Below, piece by piece: positions 1 to 9,134 of a DNA stretch of 64,000 nt (positions are counted from its first letter, which is position 1; each line of letters starts with the position of its first letter). A model generated the notes under the pieces. The model was not told where the DNA came from. It saw only the letters and a program-made list of their open reading frames with translations, and made no database searches. The position numbers and the translations under genes were made by a program. The DNA comes from an uncultured SAR116 cluster alpha proteobacterium (GTDB lineage Bacteria > Pseudomonadota > Alphaproteobacteria > Puniceispirillales > Marisalimonadaceae): positions 62,001 through 126,000 of the forward strand of contig CACEFQ010000002.1 in assembly GCA_902558885.1 (NCBI GenBank). The letters are read 5' to 3'.

Positions 1-1
1 T

Positions 2-868
2 AAAGATTTTACACCTGGCGGCTCAAGTTCTGGGTCAGCTGCCGCTGTAGCATCTATGATGGCACCAGTTTGTTTTGGCACTCAAACAACTGGGTCGGTA
101 ATAAGACCTGCCGCTTACTGTGGGGTTATTGGATATAAACCATCTTATGGTGATTTTGACAAATCAGGCATTTTACCAAATTCTCCATCAATTGACACTT
201 TAGGATTGATGTCTAGGTCAGTAGAAGATATTGCACTTTTTCGATCAATCCTTCTCGAAGAAGAATTAGTCTCAATAAAAAAAATGGATTTAAGCAAAAT
301 TAAAATTGGATTTGTTAGAACACCACACTGGGACAAAACTGACGATTCTACAAAAGAATCTTTTGAGTATTTTCTTAGCTCGCTCCGTTCAGATAAATTA
401 AATGTAATTGATTTAGAAATTGATAAACTTATTTCAAAATCTGATGCACTTCATTTAGATGTAAGTGGATATGAATTTAAAAGATCAATATCTCATGAAA
501 GATTTAATTATTATGACCAATTAAGTGATCAATTGAGAAATGGTAGGCTTAATGACGGATATCAAATAACTAATAAAAATTATCAGTTAGCTCTAAAAGA
601 CTTGTCAATTTTAAAACATAAAATTGACGCTGTATTTGACGGAACTGATTTAATAATTACACCTAGTGCACCTGGCGAAGCATTAAAAGGATTAGAGTAC
701 ACAGGTTCACCAATATTTAATACAACGTGGTCTCTAAATGGAAATCCATGTATAACCTTACCCTTATTTAAGGGAAAACAGGGTTTACCAATTGGCTGCC
801 AACTGGTTGCCAGATTTGGAAATGACGATCAACTTCTAAATTATGCAAAAACCTTGTTAGAACTTTAA
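2..868 (+). CDS. Amidase signature family protein (5' end outside window)
   Basis: C-terminal 288 residues of an amidase-signature hydrolase; the frame is open to the window edge, so the first ATG at 56 is internal. The Gly/Ser-rich signature GGSSSGS lies at fragment residues 6-12 and the nucleophile motif GTQTTGSVIRP at 26-36 (Ser32). The catalytic Lys of the Ser-cisSer-Lys triad would be in the missing N-terminal part. The family hydrolyses amides such as those of aspartate/glutamate or xenobiotics; the substrate cannot be read here. It converges on dctM with a 4-nt overlap of the 3' ends. Confidence 0.9.
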   Translation, partial: KDFTPGGSSSGSAAAVASMMAPVCFGTQTTGSVIRPAAYCGVIGYKPSYGDFDKSGILPNSPSIDTLGLMSRSVEDIALFRSILLEEELVSIKKMDLSKIKIGFVRTPHWDKTDDSTKESFEYFLSSLRSDKLNVIDLEIDKLISKSDALHLDVSGYEFKRSISHERFNYYDQLSDQLRNGRLNDGYQITNKNYQLALKDLSILKHKIDAVFDGTDLIITPSAPGEALKGLEYTGSPIFNTTWSLNGNPCITLPLFKGKQGLPIGCQLVARFGNDDQLLNYAKTLLEL

Positions 869-2148
869 TTAAAATGAGAAACTACTAATAGTTCTGGAAG
901 TGTGAGTGCTAAAGCTGGGAATAGAAGTACTATAATTAATACAACTGTATCAGATATACAGAAAGGAAATGATCCCTTAATAACTGTGGTAACCGGCAAA
1001 CCAGTTACTCCACTAACAGCAAATAAGTTTAAACCAACAGGTGGGATAACACTTCCTATTTCTATACATAGTGCTGTTAAAATTCCTAAATGAATAGGAT
1101 CCACGCCAAGTGCCAACGCAACAGGAAAATATATAGGAACTGTTAGAACTAGTATTGCAACACCAGTTAAGAACATTGATAAGAATAATAAAGATCCCAT
1201 TAATGCAAAGAGAAAACCAATTCTACTTAAACCTAATTCACCTGCCCACTCTGCTATCATTTGAGGCCAACCCATATTGGCTAAATAAAATTGGAAGATA
1301 CCCACACAACCTAATAAGAAAAACACAACTGCTGTAAGGTTCATTGTCCTAATCGTTGTAGGCATGAGTTCTTTTGAAAAAGTTTTCCTTTTGAAAATTA
1401 ATCCATAAAATAGTGCATAACTAGCAGCTGCAGCACCAGCTTCGGTTGGGGTAAATAAACCACCATATAATCCACCAAGAATAATTACTGGCATAAGCAA
1501 AGCTGGTAATGCTTCTTTAAATGAAAGCCAAACTTCACATAAATCAAATTCACCTCTAGGTAACTTAATAAATAAAGATACACTAACAATAATTACTGCG
1601 TCACTCATTGCCAGCATTAGTCCAGGAATAACACCAGCAAAGAAAAGGTCCACAATAGACATTTCGGTGATCACACCAAATAATATTAATGTGATACTAG
1701 GTGGTATTAAAAGTGCTATTCCTCCTGCCGATGCTATTACACCAGCCGCCATCCACTTAGGATAACCTCTTTTTACAAGTTCTGGATATGCTATGACACT
1801 CATTGCTGCAGCCATTGCTGTAGACGAACCAGAAATAGCACCAAATAGAACTGCAGATAATAGAGTTGCATAGGCAAAACCGCCAGGCACCCAACCAACT
1901 AATGCGTCAGCAAACTTAAATAAACTGGCTACCAAACCAGTTTTTTCCATTAAAAATCCAGCAAAAATAAAAAATGGTATTGCTACTAAGGTATATTTTG
2001 TTAAGAAACTAAAAAAAGCTTCAAATAATGTAGAGTAAGTTAAGAAATCATCAAATAAAACTAGAAGAGCGGTTGCCCCTGCTAAAGCTATTCCAATAGG
2101 TGCTCCAGCAAATAAAAGTGTAAATAAAGATCCCCCAAGAGCCCACAT
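865..2148 (-). CDS. dctM: TRAP transporter large permease DctM
   Basis: Large membrane subunit (427 aa, about 12 hydrophobic segments) of a tripartite ATP-independent periplasmic transporter, which uses the sodium or proton gradient to import carboxylates delivered by the DctP binding protein. Glycine-rich membrane segments typical of the family are visible (e.g. SAGGIALLIPPS, GSVIPPVGLNLF). An AAGGA ribosome site sits 8 nt before the ATG. It is the last gene of dctP-dctQ-dctM and follows dctQ by 25 nt. The transporter lies directly downstream of a CoA-thioester catabolic cluster on the same strand and probably feeds it. Confidence 0.95.
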   Translation of the reverse strand: MWALGGSLFTLLFAGAPIGIALAGATALLVLFDDFLTYSTLFEAFFSFLTKYTLVAIPFFIFAGFLMEKTGLVASLFKFADALVGWVPGGFAYATLLSAVLFGAISGSSTAMAAAMSVIAYPELVKRGYPKWMAAGVIASAGGIALLIPPSITLILFGVITEMSIVDLFFAGVIPGLMLAMSDAVIIVSVSLFIKLPRGEFDLCEVWLSFKEALPALLMPVIILGGLYGGLFTPTEAGAAAASYALFYGLIFKRKTFSKELMPTTIRTMNLTAVVFFLLGCVGIFQFYLANMGWPQMIAEWAGELGLSRIGFLFALMGSLLFLSMFLTGVAILVLTVPIYFPVALALGVDPIHLGILTALCIEIGSVIPPVGLNLFAVSGVTGLPVTTVIKGSFPFCISDTVVLIIVLLFPALALTLPELLVVSHFN

Positions 2149-2173
2149 AATTAAATTCCTTAACTACAAAAAA

Positions 2174-2725
2174 TTAAACATCGGTTGCGGCTTCAACTTC
2201 GGCAGTGAAATGGTCACCTTTAATGTAGCTGTGAATATCTTCTATAAGTTGAAGAAAAGCAACTAAACACATTAAACCCATACCTAAAGCTAATATAAAA
2301 TAAAAAGGCCACATGAAGAAAAACAAACTCTCAGTTCTTTCCCCAATTTTGATAGAATACTCAATTGTTGAATATGCAGTAAAAGTTAATGACCCTGAAA
2401 ATAAAGATACAAAAAAAGATACAAAAATCTTGCAAAAGCCTACCGTCCTGTGAAATCCCTTAGCATTTAAAAGTTGTAAAACAGCACTCATAACTAGATG
2501 ATTTCTATTTATTTGTGTAACACAAATGTAAAAAGCGACTGAAGAAACCATCATATATATGACAGCATCTTGACCCCACTCAAAAACAACACCAAAAACA
2601 TATCTTCTAATAATTTCAGCTAAAGCAAACAGGGTAACAGCTATCATTAAAAAAGCAGAACATCTGCCTAAAATAGAAGTTATTGAGTTTTGAATTTTAT
2701 TTGAAATTTTATAAAAATTGTTCAT
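2174..2725 (-). CDS. dctQ: TRAP transporter small permease DctQ
   Basis: Small membrane subunit, 183 aa with four predicted transmembrane helices, the usual size and topology for DctQ. The segment EIIRRYVFGVVFEWGQD resembles the conserved E-x-x-x-R-Y-x-F region with downstream W. It pairs with DctM in the inner membrane. No clear ribosome site precedes the ATG, and a terminator-like hairpin lies between it and dctP, so it is probably expressed at a lower level than the binding protein. Confidence 0.9.
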   Translation of the reverse strand: MNNFYKISNKIQNSITSILGRCSAFLMIAVTLFALAEIIRRYVFGVVFEWGQDAVIYMMVSSVAFYICVTQINRNHLVMSAVLQLLNAKGFHRTVGFCKIFVSFFVSLFSGSLTFTAYSTIEYSIKIGERTESLFFFMWPFYFILALGMGLMCLVAFLQLIEDIHSYIKGDHFTAEVEAATDV

Positions 2726-2740
2726 GACTTATATCAAAAA

Positions 2741-2768
2741 AAAGGTCTGACAATAAAGCCAGACCTTT
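2741..2768 (-). terminator. Hairpin with T-tract between dctP and dctQ
   Basis: Perfect 9-bp stem (AAAGGTCTG at 2741-2749 with CAGACCTTT at 2760-2768), a 10-nt loop, and a run of T on the minus strand (A-run at 2736-2743 on plus). It sits 8 nt after the dctP stop codon. This is an intrinsic terminator or attenuator; partial read-through would give much more DctP than DctQ/DctM, as is common for binding-protein transporters. Confidence 0.75.
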
Positions 2769-2776
2769 TTCATAAT

Positions 2777-3946
2777 TTATTTTCTTGCTTTCTTTTTATA
2801 AAGGGCAGTTCCTTTACCAAACTTAGCAAAGTCTGCAGCGAAAGCTGAACAGTCAGTTTTTTCTAACTGACTTGAACCCATTGGGTTAGCAGCAACTAGG
2901 GCTTTAGCTTCAGCAGTAAACTGATCAACTAATTTGCCACCAGCAGCATCAACTTTAGTTTTGATCCATTTGTTTGTTGCGCCACCTTCTTTAGCTTGTA
3001 GAACAGAAGCTTCTTTAGGACTCATCACATAAATACCAGGGGCATTTTTGTCTGTAGTTTTATACTTATCAACTAATCTTTTATCATTACAAAAGTTAAT
3101 AGCCTTTTGGTATGGGATAAAATCATTCATGATAATATCTGTTAAAACTGCCTTTTGCTTTTTATCTAATGTAGCCCACCACTTGTTAGATGCGCCAATC
3201 CAATAATAGTCACCTACGATACCGTTAATACCAGCAACTGTGAAATACGGAGCTTGCTCTTTGGTTGCGTTAAAACCACCTAAACTAGTTAGCAAGCCAT
3301 CAATAACTCCTGTTTGAAGTGCAGGTGGCACATCACCAAAAGCCATTGTAGTTGGGTTTGCACCTAATGCTCCTAATAAAGCATTTTCAGCAGGTCCCAT
3401 ACTTCTAACTTTCTTACCAGCAAAGTCGCCAGGAACTAAAAGTCTACTTTTTACAGCACCGGCACCCATATACATACTCAAATGACCTGAACCAAAAATT
3501 GTAATACCATGCTTGTCATTCATAACTTTCTTGATTGCAGCAAATGTCTTTGTTCCATCAAGACCTTGAATAGCACCAGGTGAAGTTAACTTTCCAGCGC
3601 CAACAATAGTATTTGCATAAGGCTCAACACTAGAAGTCTTTCCAAACTGTCCAGTCATCATCTCAAGGTTACCTTTTGTCATAGCTTGTGTGCCTTTAGG
3701 AACATTATAAAGAGACTTCGCCCAATAAATTTGAACCTTACTTCCAGGAATTCTTCTTTCCACTTCCTCAGCAAAACGCATTTCTGCAATAGCTGCAGGA
3801 TGTGGCGGACCTGAATGGTCAGAAGCCCAACGCATCTTGATAGGTTTTACTTTATGTCCGTCAGCTAAAGCTAAATTAGTTCCAGCTGCGAAGGTTAGTG
3901 CAACTGCACCAGCTACACCAACTAATGATAATTTATTTAATTTCAT
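2777..3946 (-). CDS. dctP: TRAP transporter solute-binding protein DctP
   Basis: Periplasmic substrate-binding protein, 389 aa. The N-terminus is a typical signal peptide (basic MKLNK, hydrophobic core, then small residues ending in LALADG). The body follows the DctP fold, with the region GVIDGLLTSLGGF near the ligand site. A strong GGAGG site precedes the ATG by 7 nt. It heads the transporter genes and lies about 110 nt downstream of the CoA-transferase/hydratase/lyase genes. At 389 aa it is longer than the usual 320-340 aa; the ligand cannot be assigned from sequence, though a dicarboxylate fits the context. Confidence 0.93.
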   Translation of the reverse strand: MKLNKLSLVGVAGAVALTFAAGTNLALADGHKVKPIKMRWASDHSGPPHPAAIAEMRFAEEVERRIPGSKVQIYWAKSLYNVPKGTQAMTKGNLEMMTGQFGKTSSVEPYANTIVGAGKLTSPGAIQGLDGTKTFAAIKKVMNDKHGITIFGSGHLSMYMGAGAVKSRLLVPGDFAGKKVRSMGPAENALLGALGANPTTMAFGDVPPALQTGVIDGLLTSLGGFNATKEQAPYFTVAGINGIVGDYYWIGASNKWWATLDKKQKAVLTDIIMNDFIPYQKAINFCNDKRLVDKYKTTDKNAPGIYVMSPKEASVLQAKEGGATNKWIKTKVDAAGGKLVDQFTAEAKALVAANPMGSSQLEKTDCSAFAADFAKFGKGTALYKKKARK

Positions 3947-4054
3947 TAAATTTCCTCCAAATATTTAGAATCACAAACTATAACGTAATTCTTTTAAGGT
4001 AAACCTTTAATTGTAATAAATCCTATAAATTAGTTAATATGTTATGTAATTCAG

Positions 4055-5260
4055 TCAAATTATGCCTTTATGTCTAAAACTGCTTATTTGTTCAACAGTA
4101 AAACCAATCTCTTTAAGGACATTATCTGTGTCTTCACCTAGCTCTGGAGCAGTTTTATCTTGAAAATCGCTGTCTGAGACATGGACAGGTGTTTTCAATA
4201 AACTAATGTCAATCCCCCTCTTTGTTTTTAATTTTTGGATATTTTTTCTATCTTTTAAAAATGGATTTTCTAAAGACTCTTTTAAATTTAAAATAGGGGC
4301 AGCGGGGACAATACCACCAAATTCATCTAGCCATTCTGAAGTATTTTTTTTATTTAATTCTTCATCAATAATTTTAGTTATTTCATCTCTATGTTTTTGC
4401 CTAGATGAAAAGTCAGCAAACTTTGAATTTTGAATAAGATCTTCCCTTCCTAGTTTTTTACATAGAACAGGCCAAAAACTTTCCTTGTTACACATTAAGT
4501 AAATCCAACCATCTTTAGTTTTATACAATTGACAAGGAACTAAAATTGGATGAGCTGATCTATCTAATCTCTCACTTTTAAAATCAGTATTAAGTGTCCA
4601 AGCCGCCATATAGCTTTGATTAAACATAGCTGTATCAAATAAATTTACATCTACATCTCTTCCAACACCAGTTGACCTTGCAGACAATATAGCACTTACA
4701 AGTCCAAATGACATTGTCAGTCCAGACATATAATCTACAATTGACAGGCCAAATCTTGCTGGAGGTCCATTAGGTTCCCCAGTGAGTGAAAAATAACCGG
4801 CTTCAGCTTGCATTAGATAATCATATCCTGGCCAATTTTTTCTTGGCCCCTCTCTTCCGTATGCAGAACAATGTGCTGAAACAATTGATTTATTATATTG
4901 TTTAAGCTGATCATAAGTAATTCCAAGTTTTTCTGGAACATCTCCTCTTAAATTGTTCGCGACTGCGTCAGCATTCTCAACTAATTTGTGAAAAATTTTT
5001 TTTCCATCGTCTGACAATATATCTAAAGTTATACTCTTTTTATTTCTATTAAGAGCTTGAAAAAAAACACTGGAAGCAGAATTTCTATCTTCACCATCGA
5101 TAAAATAAGGACCAATTGCTCTTAAATAATCACCACTTGTACCTGCTGGTTCAACTTTAATTACCTCTGCTCCTAAATCAGCTAAATATTGAGTTCCAAA
5201 TGGACCCGCTCCATATTGTTCAAAAGCAATTACTTTGACTCCTGATAAAGGTAAATCCAT
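4055..5260 (-). CDS. Class III (CaiB/BaiF) acyl-CoA transferase
   Basis: 401-aa member of the family III CoA-transferases, which move CoA between carboxylic acids through an aspartyl-CoA anhydride intermediate. N-terminal motif LSGVKVIAFEQYGAGPFG and the motif GYDYLMQA carry the expected features, with Asp147 the predicted nucleophile. The length fits formyl-CoA, succinyl-CoA:malate or mesaconyl-CoA transferases. It is 11 nt downstream of the MaoC gene in a block that also holds a second CoA-transferase, so it may activate the imported acid or shuttle CoA between carboxyl groups. Confidence 0.93.
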   Translation of the reverse strand: MDLPLSGVKVIAFEQYGAGPFGTQYLADLGAEVIKVEPAGTSGDYLRAIGPYFIDGEDRNSASSVFFQALNRNKKSITLDILSDDGKKIFHKLVENADAVANNLRGDVPEKLGITYDQLKQYNKSIVSAHCSAYGREGPRKNWPGYDYLMQAEAGYFSLTGEPNGPPARFGLSIVDYMSGLTMSFGLVSAILSARSTGVGRDVDVNLFDTAMFNQSYMAAWTLNTDFKSERLDRSAHPILVPCQLYKTKDGWIYLMCNKESFWPVLCKKLGREDLIQNSKFADFSSRQKHRDEITKIIDEELNKKNTSEWLDEFGGIVPAAPILNLKESLENPFLKDRKNIQKLKTKRGIDISLLKTPVHVSDSDFQDKTAPELGEDTDNVLKEIGFTVEQISSFRHKGII

Positions 5261-5271
5261 GGTATTATACT

Positions 5272-5811
5272 CTAATTAGCTGCTTCATTTATAATTTCGT
5301 CAACCACACTATGTCCACGTTTGGCCACCAGGAAAGATCTTACCATATCCATTACAATAATTTTGTCTTGATTTTTACCAATGTGTCTCACCTTCACAAT
5401 ACCTTGTGTGGGTCTTGATTTCGATTCTCTTTTGTCTAAAACTTCAGTTTCAGAGTATAATGTATCACCAATAAACACAGGTGCAGGTATTTTTATTTCT
5501 TCCCATCCCAAATTAGCTATTGCTTTTTGGCTAGTGCCGCTAACACACATCCCTGTTACAAGGGCTAGAGTAAAAGCAGAATTAACCAAATATTTTCCAA
5601 ACTCAGATTTAGAGGCATAATTTGCATCAAAGTGAATTGGGTGAGTGTTCATTGTTAAATTTGTAAACCAGATGTTATCAGCCTCACTTACCGTTCTTCC
5701 AGGCCAATGCTCATAAACATCTCCCACTTTAAAATCTTCAAAATACCTACCTGGATCTTCTCTATACCTCTGGGGTCCTATTTTTTTAATTCCATAAGAA
5801 TTTTCATCCAT
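5272..5811 (-). CDS. MaoC-type enoyl-CoA hydratase/dehydratase
   Basis: 179-aa single hot-dog domain protein of the MaoC family, which adds or removes water on enoyl-CoA thioesters. The segment SEADNIWFTNLTMNTHPIHFD (residues about 43-63) is the hydratase signature, with the usual GDxNP replaced by MNTHP, as in a MaoC subfamily with Asn at the usual Asp position. It starts directly after the stop of the lyase gene (adjacent nucleotides). In this cluster it could hydrate mesaconyl- or itaconyl-CoA or dehydrate a hydroxyacyl-CoA; mesaconyl-C1-CoA hydratases are longer two-domain proteins. Confidence 0.88.
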   Translation of the reverse strand: MDENSYGIKKIGPQRYREDPGRYFEDFKVGDVYEHWPGRTVSEADNIWFTNLTMNTHPIHFDANYASKSEFGKYLVNSAFTLALVTGMCVSGTSQKAIANLGWEEIKIPAPVFIGDTLYSETEVLDKRESKSRPTQGIVKVRHIGKNQDKIIVMDMVRSFLVAKRGHSVVDEIINEAAN

Positions 5812-6624
5812 TTAATCCTCCCTTGATATAATCAGTCTTGCAACCGCTAGCACGGGTGCATCAACCATTTTACCTTGATATTTAAAAGCACCAGAACCTG
5901 CTATTTTTGATTCTTGTAAAACACCTTTTGCCCATTCCAGTTCTTTTGTAGTAGGTCTGTAAGCATCATGAATAGGTTTAATTTGATCTGGATGAATAGC
6001 AAAACGTCCCTTGAAACCCATAGTTTTGACGTGCAATGTCTCTTCTCTACATCCGTCAGGATCCCTGAAATCTAACCAGACACCGTCAAGAGCAAGGGTG
6101 TTGTATAAGGCGGCTGCATTAATTATTTTACCCCTTCCATATGCTAAACTAGCTTTACCCATATCACCACCGGTTGATGCACAATAGTCTGCTGACCCAA
6201 ATCCAATACCAGAAAACTCAATATTTGAACAATCCCAACTTTCAATTGTTGCGATGCCCCGCGGCGTTTCCACTTGAGGTAAAATGAATATATTAGTTCC
6301 AAGATCCTTTAAAAAAGTTCTGCATTCATCAGCAGACTCTATTTTAGGAATGGCAATTGAGTAAGGAAGAGAAGGTAAAGACCTTAACATTGTTATATCA
6401 TGTTGATATTCTTCAGTATCCAAAGCATTAATGCGCAATAAAAGCTTATCTGCTTGACCGTCATAATTTCTATTTGCTAGATCAGCAAAATTAGATCTTC
6501 CAATAGCTTTATTTTCATGCGCTAAACCATCTTCTAAATCGAAAATAACTTTATCAGCACCAGATCCTATAGCCTTTGGTAACCTCTCAATTTTATCCGT
6601 TGGTAAAAATAAAATACTTCTCAA
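5812..6624 (-). CDS. CitE/HpcH-family CoA ester lyase
   Basis: 270-aa TIM-barrel lyase of the citrate lyase beta/malyl-CoA/citramalyl-CoA lyase family, cleaving a beta-hydroxyacyl-CoA such as citramalyl-CoA to acetyl-CoA and pyruvate. Visible family residues: start RSILFLP, VIFDLEDGLA, LLLRINALDT, QVETPRG and GSADYCAS (metal-binding Glu and Asp), then GRFAIHPDQI and the C-terminal GKMVDAPVL. I place the start at a TTG (6622-6624) because AAGGAG lies 6 nt upstream and the family N-terminus begins exactly there; an ATG further upstream would overlap the preceding gene and add a poorly conserved Lys-rich tail. Confidence 0.9.
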   Translation of the reverse strand: MRSILFLPTDKIERLPKAIGSGADKVIFDLEDGLAHENKAIGRSNFADLANRNYDGQADKLLLRINALDTEEYQHDITMLRSLPSLPYSIAIPKIESADECRTFLKDLGTNIFILPQVETPRGIATIESWDCSNIEFSGIGFGSADYCASTGGDMGKASLAYGRGKIINAAALYNTLALDGVWLDFRDPDGCREETLHVKTMGFKGRFAIHPDQIKPIHDAYRPTTKELEWAKGVLQESKIAGSGAFKYQGKMVDAPVLAVARLIISRED

Positions 6625-6636
6625 ATCTATCTCCTT
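6625..6636 (-). promoter_or_regulatory. Ribosome binding site deciding a TTG start
   Basis: On the minus strand AAGGAG (6631-6636) is followed by the 6-nt spacer ATAGAT and TTG at 6622-6624. The perfect match and ideal spacing argue that the CitE-like lyase starts at this TTG rather than at the upstream ATG at 6681, leaving a 16-nt gap to the preceding CoA-transferase. Confidence 0.75.
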
Positions 6637-6640
6637 TTTT

Positions 6641-7795
6641 TTAAGAACTAAATTCAGCTCTAATTTTTTTTCCATGTTCATCTAATTCAGGCATTTTATT
6701 CACTTCTGGTATAAAATTGTCATGGATTGCCCCTGGACCTAATACTTTTACATTGCCGTTTTTAGTTTCAATTTCTAAAAAATTGTTTTGAGGATGGTTT
6801 TTTAGTTGTTCCATGTCAGAAATTCTTCCATAAGCAACGCTTGCTTCTTCAAGTTTTTTAATTAATTCCTCACGTTCAAAAGTAATAAATTTATCTTGAA
6901 TAATTTTTTCTGTTAATTTTCTATTGGCGACACGATCTGAGTTAGTTTTAAAGCGAGTGTCATTAACCATAGTTTCGTCATCTAATACAATTTTACATAA
7001 TTTCACCCATTCTCTATCATTTTGTATAGCAATTAAAATAGTCAAATTATCCTTACAATTATATGCGCCATAGGGAACGATTATTGGATGGGTCATGCCG
7101 TTTCTTTTAGGGATTTTTTTATTATAAACATAACCTAGATAGAAAGGGTTCATCCAATCTGCGAGCGAATTAAACATAGAGACTGATATGTGTCTACCTT
7201 TTCCACTAATACTTCTCTTGATAAGTGCTTGCAAAATTGCCTGATAAGCTGTCATTCCTGCAGATATATCACAGACTGATGGGCCAACCTTTGCTCTTCC
7301 ATCAACCCCATCTTTATCTGGAAGACCAGTTATATCAATAACACCAGTTTCAGCTTGAATTAACATATCGTAAGCTTTTTGGTTTTTATATGGGCCTTCG
7401 TCTCCAAACCCAGAAATAGAACATGTAATTAAAGATGGATATTTTTTTCTCAATTCATCAAAATTTAAACCAAGACGATCAAATGCACCTGGTGCTAAAT
7501 TTTGAATTAAAATATCAGATTTTGAAATAATTTTCTCAAAAATTTTTAAATCTTCACTGTTTTTAAGATCCAAAGCAACTGACTCTTTTCCTCTATTCAA
7601 CCAGACAAAATAAGCACTATTTCCAAGTGCGTTGCTATCATAGTTTCTGGCGAAATCACCTTCAGGTCTTTCAACTTTTATAACTCTGGCACCTGCATCT
7701 GCCAGTCTACACGATGTGTAAGGGGCTGCCACAGCTTGCTCAACTGTTACGACTAATAAACCCTCTAAATCCTTTCCGGAATTTTGTCTTTCCAT
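6641..7795 (-). CDS. Class III (CaiB/BaiF) acyl-CoA transferase
   Basis: Second family III CoA-transferase of the block, 384 aa. N-terminal LEGLLVVTVEQAVAAPYTS, then NLAPGAFDRLGL and AYDMLIQAETG with Asp143 as predicted catalytic aspartate. Its ATG shares one base with the stop of the upstream MmgE/PrpD gene (TAATG), so the two are translationally coupled. It could activate the acid with succinyl-CoA, or be the intramolecular mesaconyl-CoA C1-C4 type; sequence alone does not separate these options. Confidence 0.92.
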   Translation of the reverse strand: MERQNSGKDLEGLLVVTVEQAVAAPYTSCRLADAGARVIKVERPEGDFARNYDSNALGNSAYFVWLNRGKESVALDLKNSEDLKIFEKIISKSDILIQNLAPGAFDRLGLNFDELRKKYPSLITCSISGFGDEGPYKNQKAYDMLIQAETGVIDITGLPDKDGVDGRAKVGPSVCDISAGMTAYQAILQALIKRSISGKGRHISVSMFNSLADWMNPFYLGYVYNKKIPKRNGMTHPIIVPYGAYNCKDNLTILIAIQNDREWVKLCKIVLDDETMVNDTRFKTNSDRVANRKLTEKIIQDKFITFEREELIKKLEEASVAYGRISDMEQLKNHPQNNFLEIETKNGNVKVLGPGAIHDNFIPEVNKMPELDEHGKKIRAEFSS

Positions 7796-9114
7796 TAGCT
7801 AACCAAACAATCTACTAAAGAGGCAACTTTACTTTCAGATGATGCGTTTAACATTTTAGAAATTTCATGAGATTTATTTTTTGATAGCAATGAGGCAGAT
7901 TTGTTAACAATTTTATTTTCCAAAATATTTTGATCAATCTTGTCTGATAAATCATGTTTATTTTTTATATCTCTAGTTCCATCTTTAATAGAAATTAAAG
8001 ACTGAGTATTAGTTAATTTATCATTAGGTATAACCGTTACCTTATCCCTAACATTATTTATTTTTTCATCAAAACAAATATCATCGTTGTACGTCCCTAA
8101 GTCGGCTGTGTCTTTGCCATAAATTGACATGGCTGCTGTTAATTTATAAGAAAATTTTGATTCCAAACCAGTTTTAGGTTCTTGAATATTACACACTTTG
8201 AGCCAAGAAGGATTAGTTTCAATTGCAATCTCTTCAATTGATTCAGGATTAAAGTTGTTTTCTTGTTTTAATTCCTCAAGTGCTTCTAGGAAAGAATGTA
8301 GACCATGACAACAGGCATGAAATTTATACTTAATTTCAGGAAACAGGAAGTCTGTTCCTAAGTTTTCTACAGCTCTTGTAGGAGTTTTTTTATCCCAACC
8401 ATGAGTTTGAAAAAAACCTTGATCACACTCAATACCATCTTCTCTAGACACAAACCCAAGTTTAGATAATTTGGCAGCCTCAATACCATTTGATGCAGCC
8501 ATTCCTGCGTGATACGGTTTACCCATAGTACCAAATTGGGATTTAATTCCAGATGCTCTCGTTGAAACCAAACCAAGCGCATTTATTGTCTGGTCTTCGC
8601 TCAAATTTAGTAATTTTGATGCAACAATTGTCGCACCAAATGATCCACTTGTAGCAGTTTGATGGAACCCTGCATTATAATGAGAATAGCCTAAGATATG
8701 ACCAATTCTAGTAGAGACTTCAACTCCAGACATATAAGCAAGTAATAAATCTTCTATAGATAATTCTAATTCTTCGCCTAAGGCTAAAGCAGTAGGTAAT
8801 GCACTTGAGGTTGGATGGCCAACAAAAAGAAAGTGAGTGTCATCATAATCTAATGCATGACCTGTAGCTCCATTAGCTAAAGCCGCACCTCTTGATGAAA
8901 CGTTGTATCCAGTTGAAATCACTCGTGCTTGATTAACGCCATTTTCTTCTTTAACCATTTCAGAAACTATTTTCGAAACCGGTTCTTGTTTTGCTGCATA
9001 GGCCACTCCACACCAGTCTAGTATAGACATCTTAGCAAAAAACTTCATTTCATCATTAAAACTGTCTAGTGTACTATTAAATCCATAACTACCAAATAAT
9101 TTTGTAATCGACAT
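7795..9114 (-). CDS. MmgE/PrpD family dehydratase or decarboxylase
   Basis: 439-aa member of the family that includes 2-methylcitrate dehydratase and cis-aconitate decarboxylase. Family motifs: NGATGHALDYDDTH (residues about 80-93), GKPYHAGMAASNG and the His/Cys region KFHACCHGLHSF. Length is slightly below the 450-490 aa usual for characterised members. It lies between the FAS1-like hydratase gene and the CoA-transferase in the same operon. Genes for CoA transfer, hydration and C-C cleavage beside it fit either decarboxylation to itaconate or dehydration of a tricarboxylate; the exact reaction is not readable. Confidence 0.88.
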   Translation of the reverse strand: MSITKLFGSYGFNSTLDSFNDEMKFFAKMSILDWCGVAYAAKQEPVSKIVSEMVKEENGVNQARVISTGYNVSSRGAALANGATGHALDYDDTHFLFVGHPTSSALPTALALGEELELSIEDLLLAYMSGVEVSTRIGHILGYSHYNAGFHQTATSGSFGATIVASKLLNLSEDQTINALGLVSTRASGIKSQFGTMGKPYHAGMAASNGIEAAKLSKLGFVSREDGIECDQGFFQTHGWDKKTPTRAVENLGTDFLFPEIKYKFHACCHGLHSFLEALEELKQENNFNPESIEEIAIETNPSWLKVCNIQEPKTGLESKFSYKLTAAMSIYGKDTADLGTYNDDICFDEKINNVRDKVTVIPNDKLTNTQSLISIKDGTRDIKNKHDLSDKIDQNILENKIVNKSASLLSKNKSHEISKMLNASSESKVASLVDCLVS

Positions 9115-9134
9115 AATCTATCCTTTCCCTAAAA

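Noticed and set aside
3960-4020. Hairpin around TTTAAGGTAAACCTTTAA upstream of dctP
   Set aside because: Only a 4-5 bp stem with mismatches; no more than AT-rich noise.
8367-8582. Second minus-strand frame within the MmgE/PrpD gene
   Set aside because: Same-strand out-of-phase shadow; the main frame carries the family motifs.
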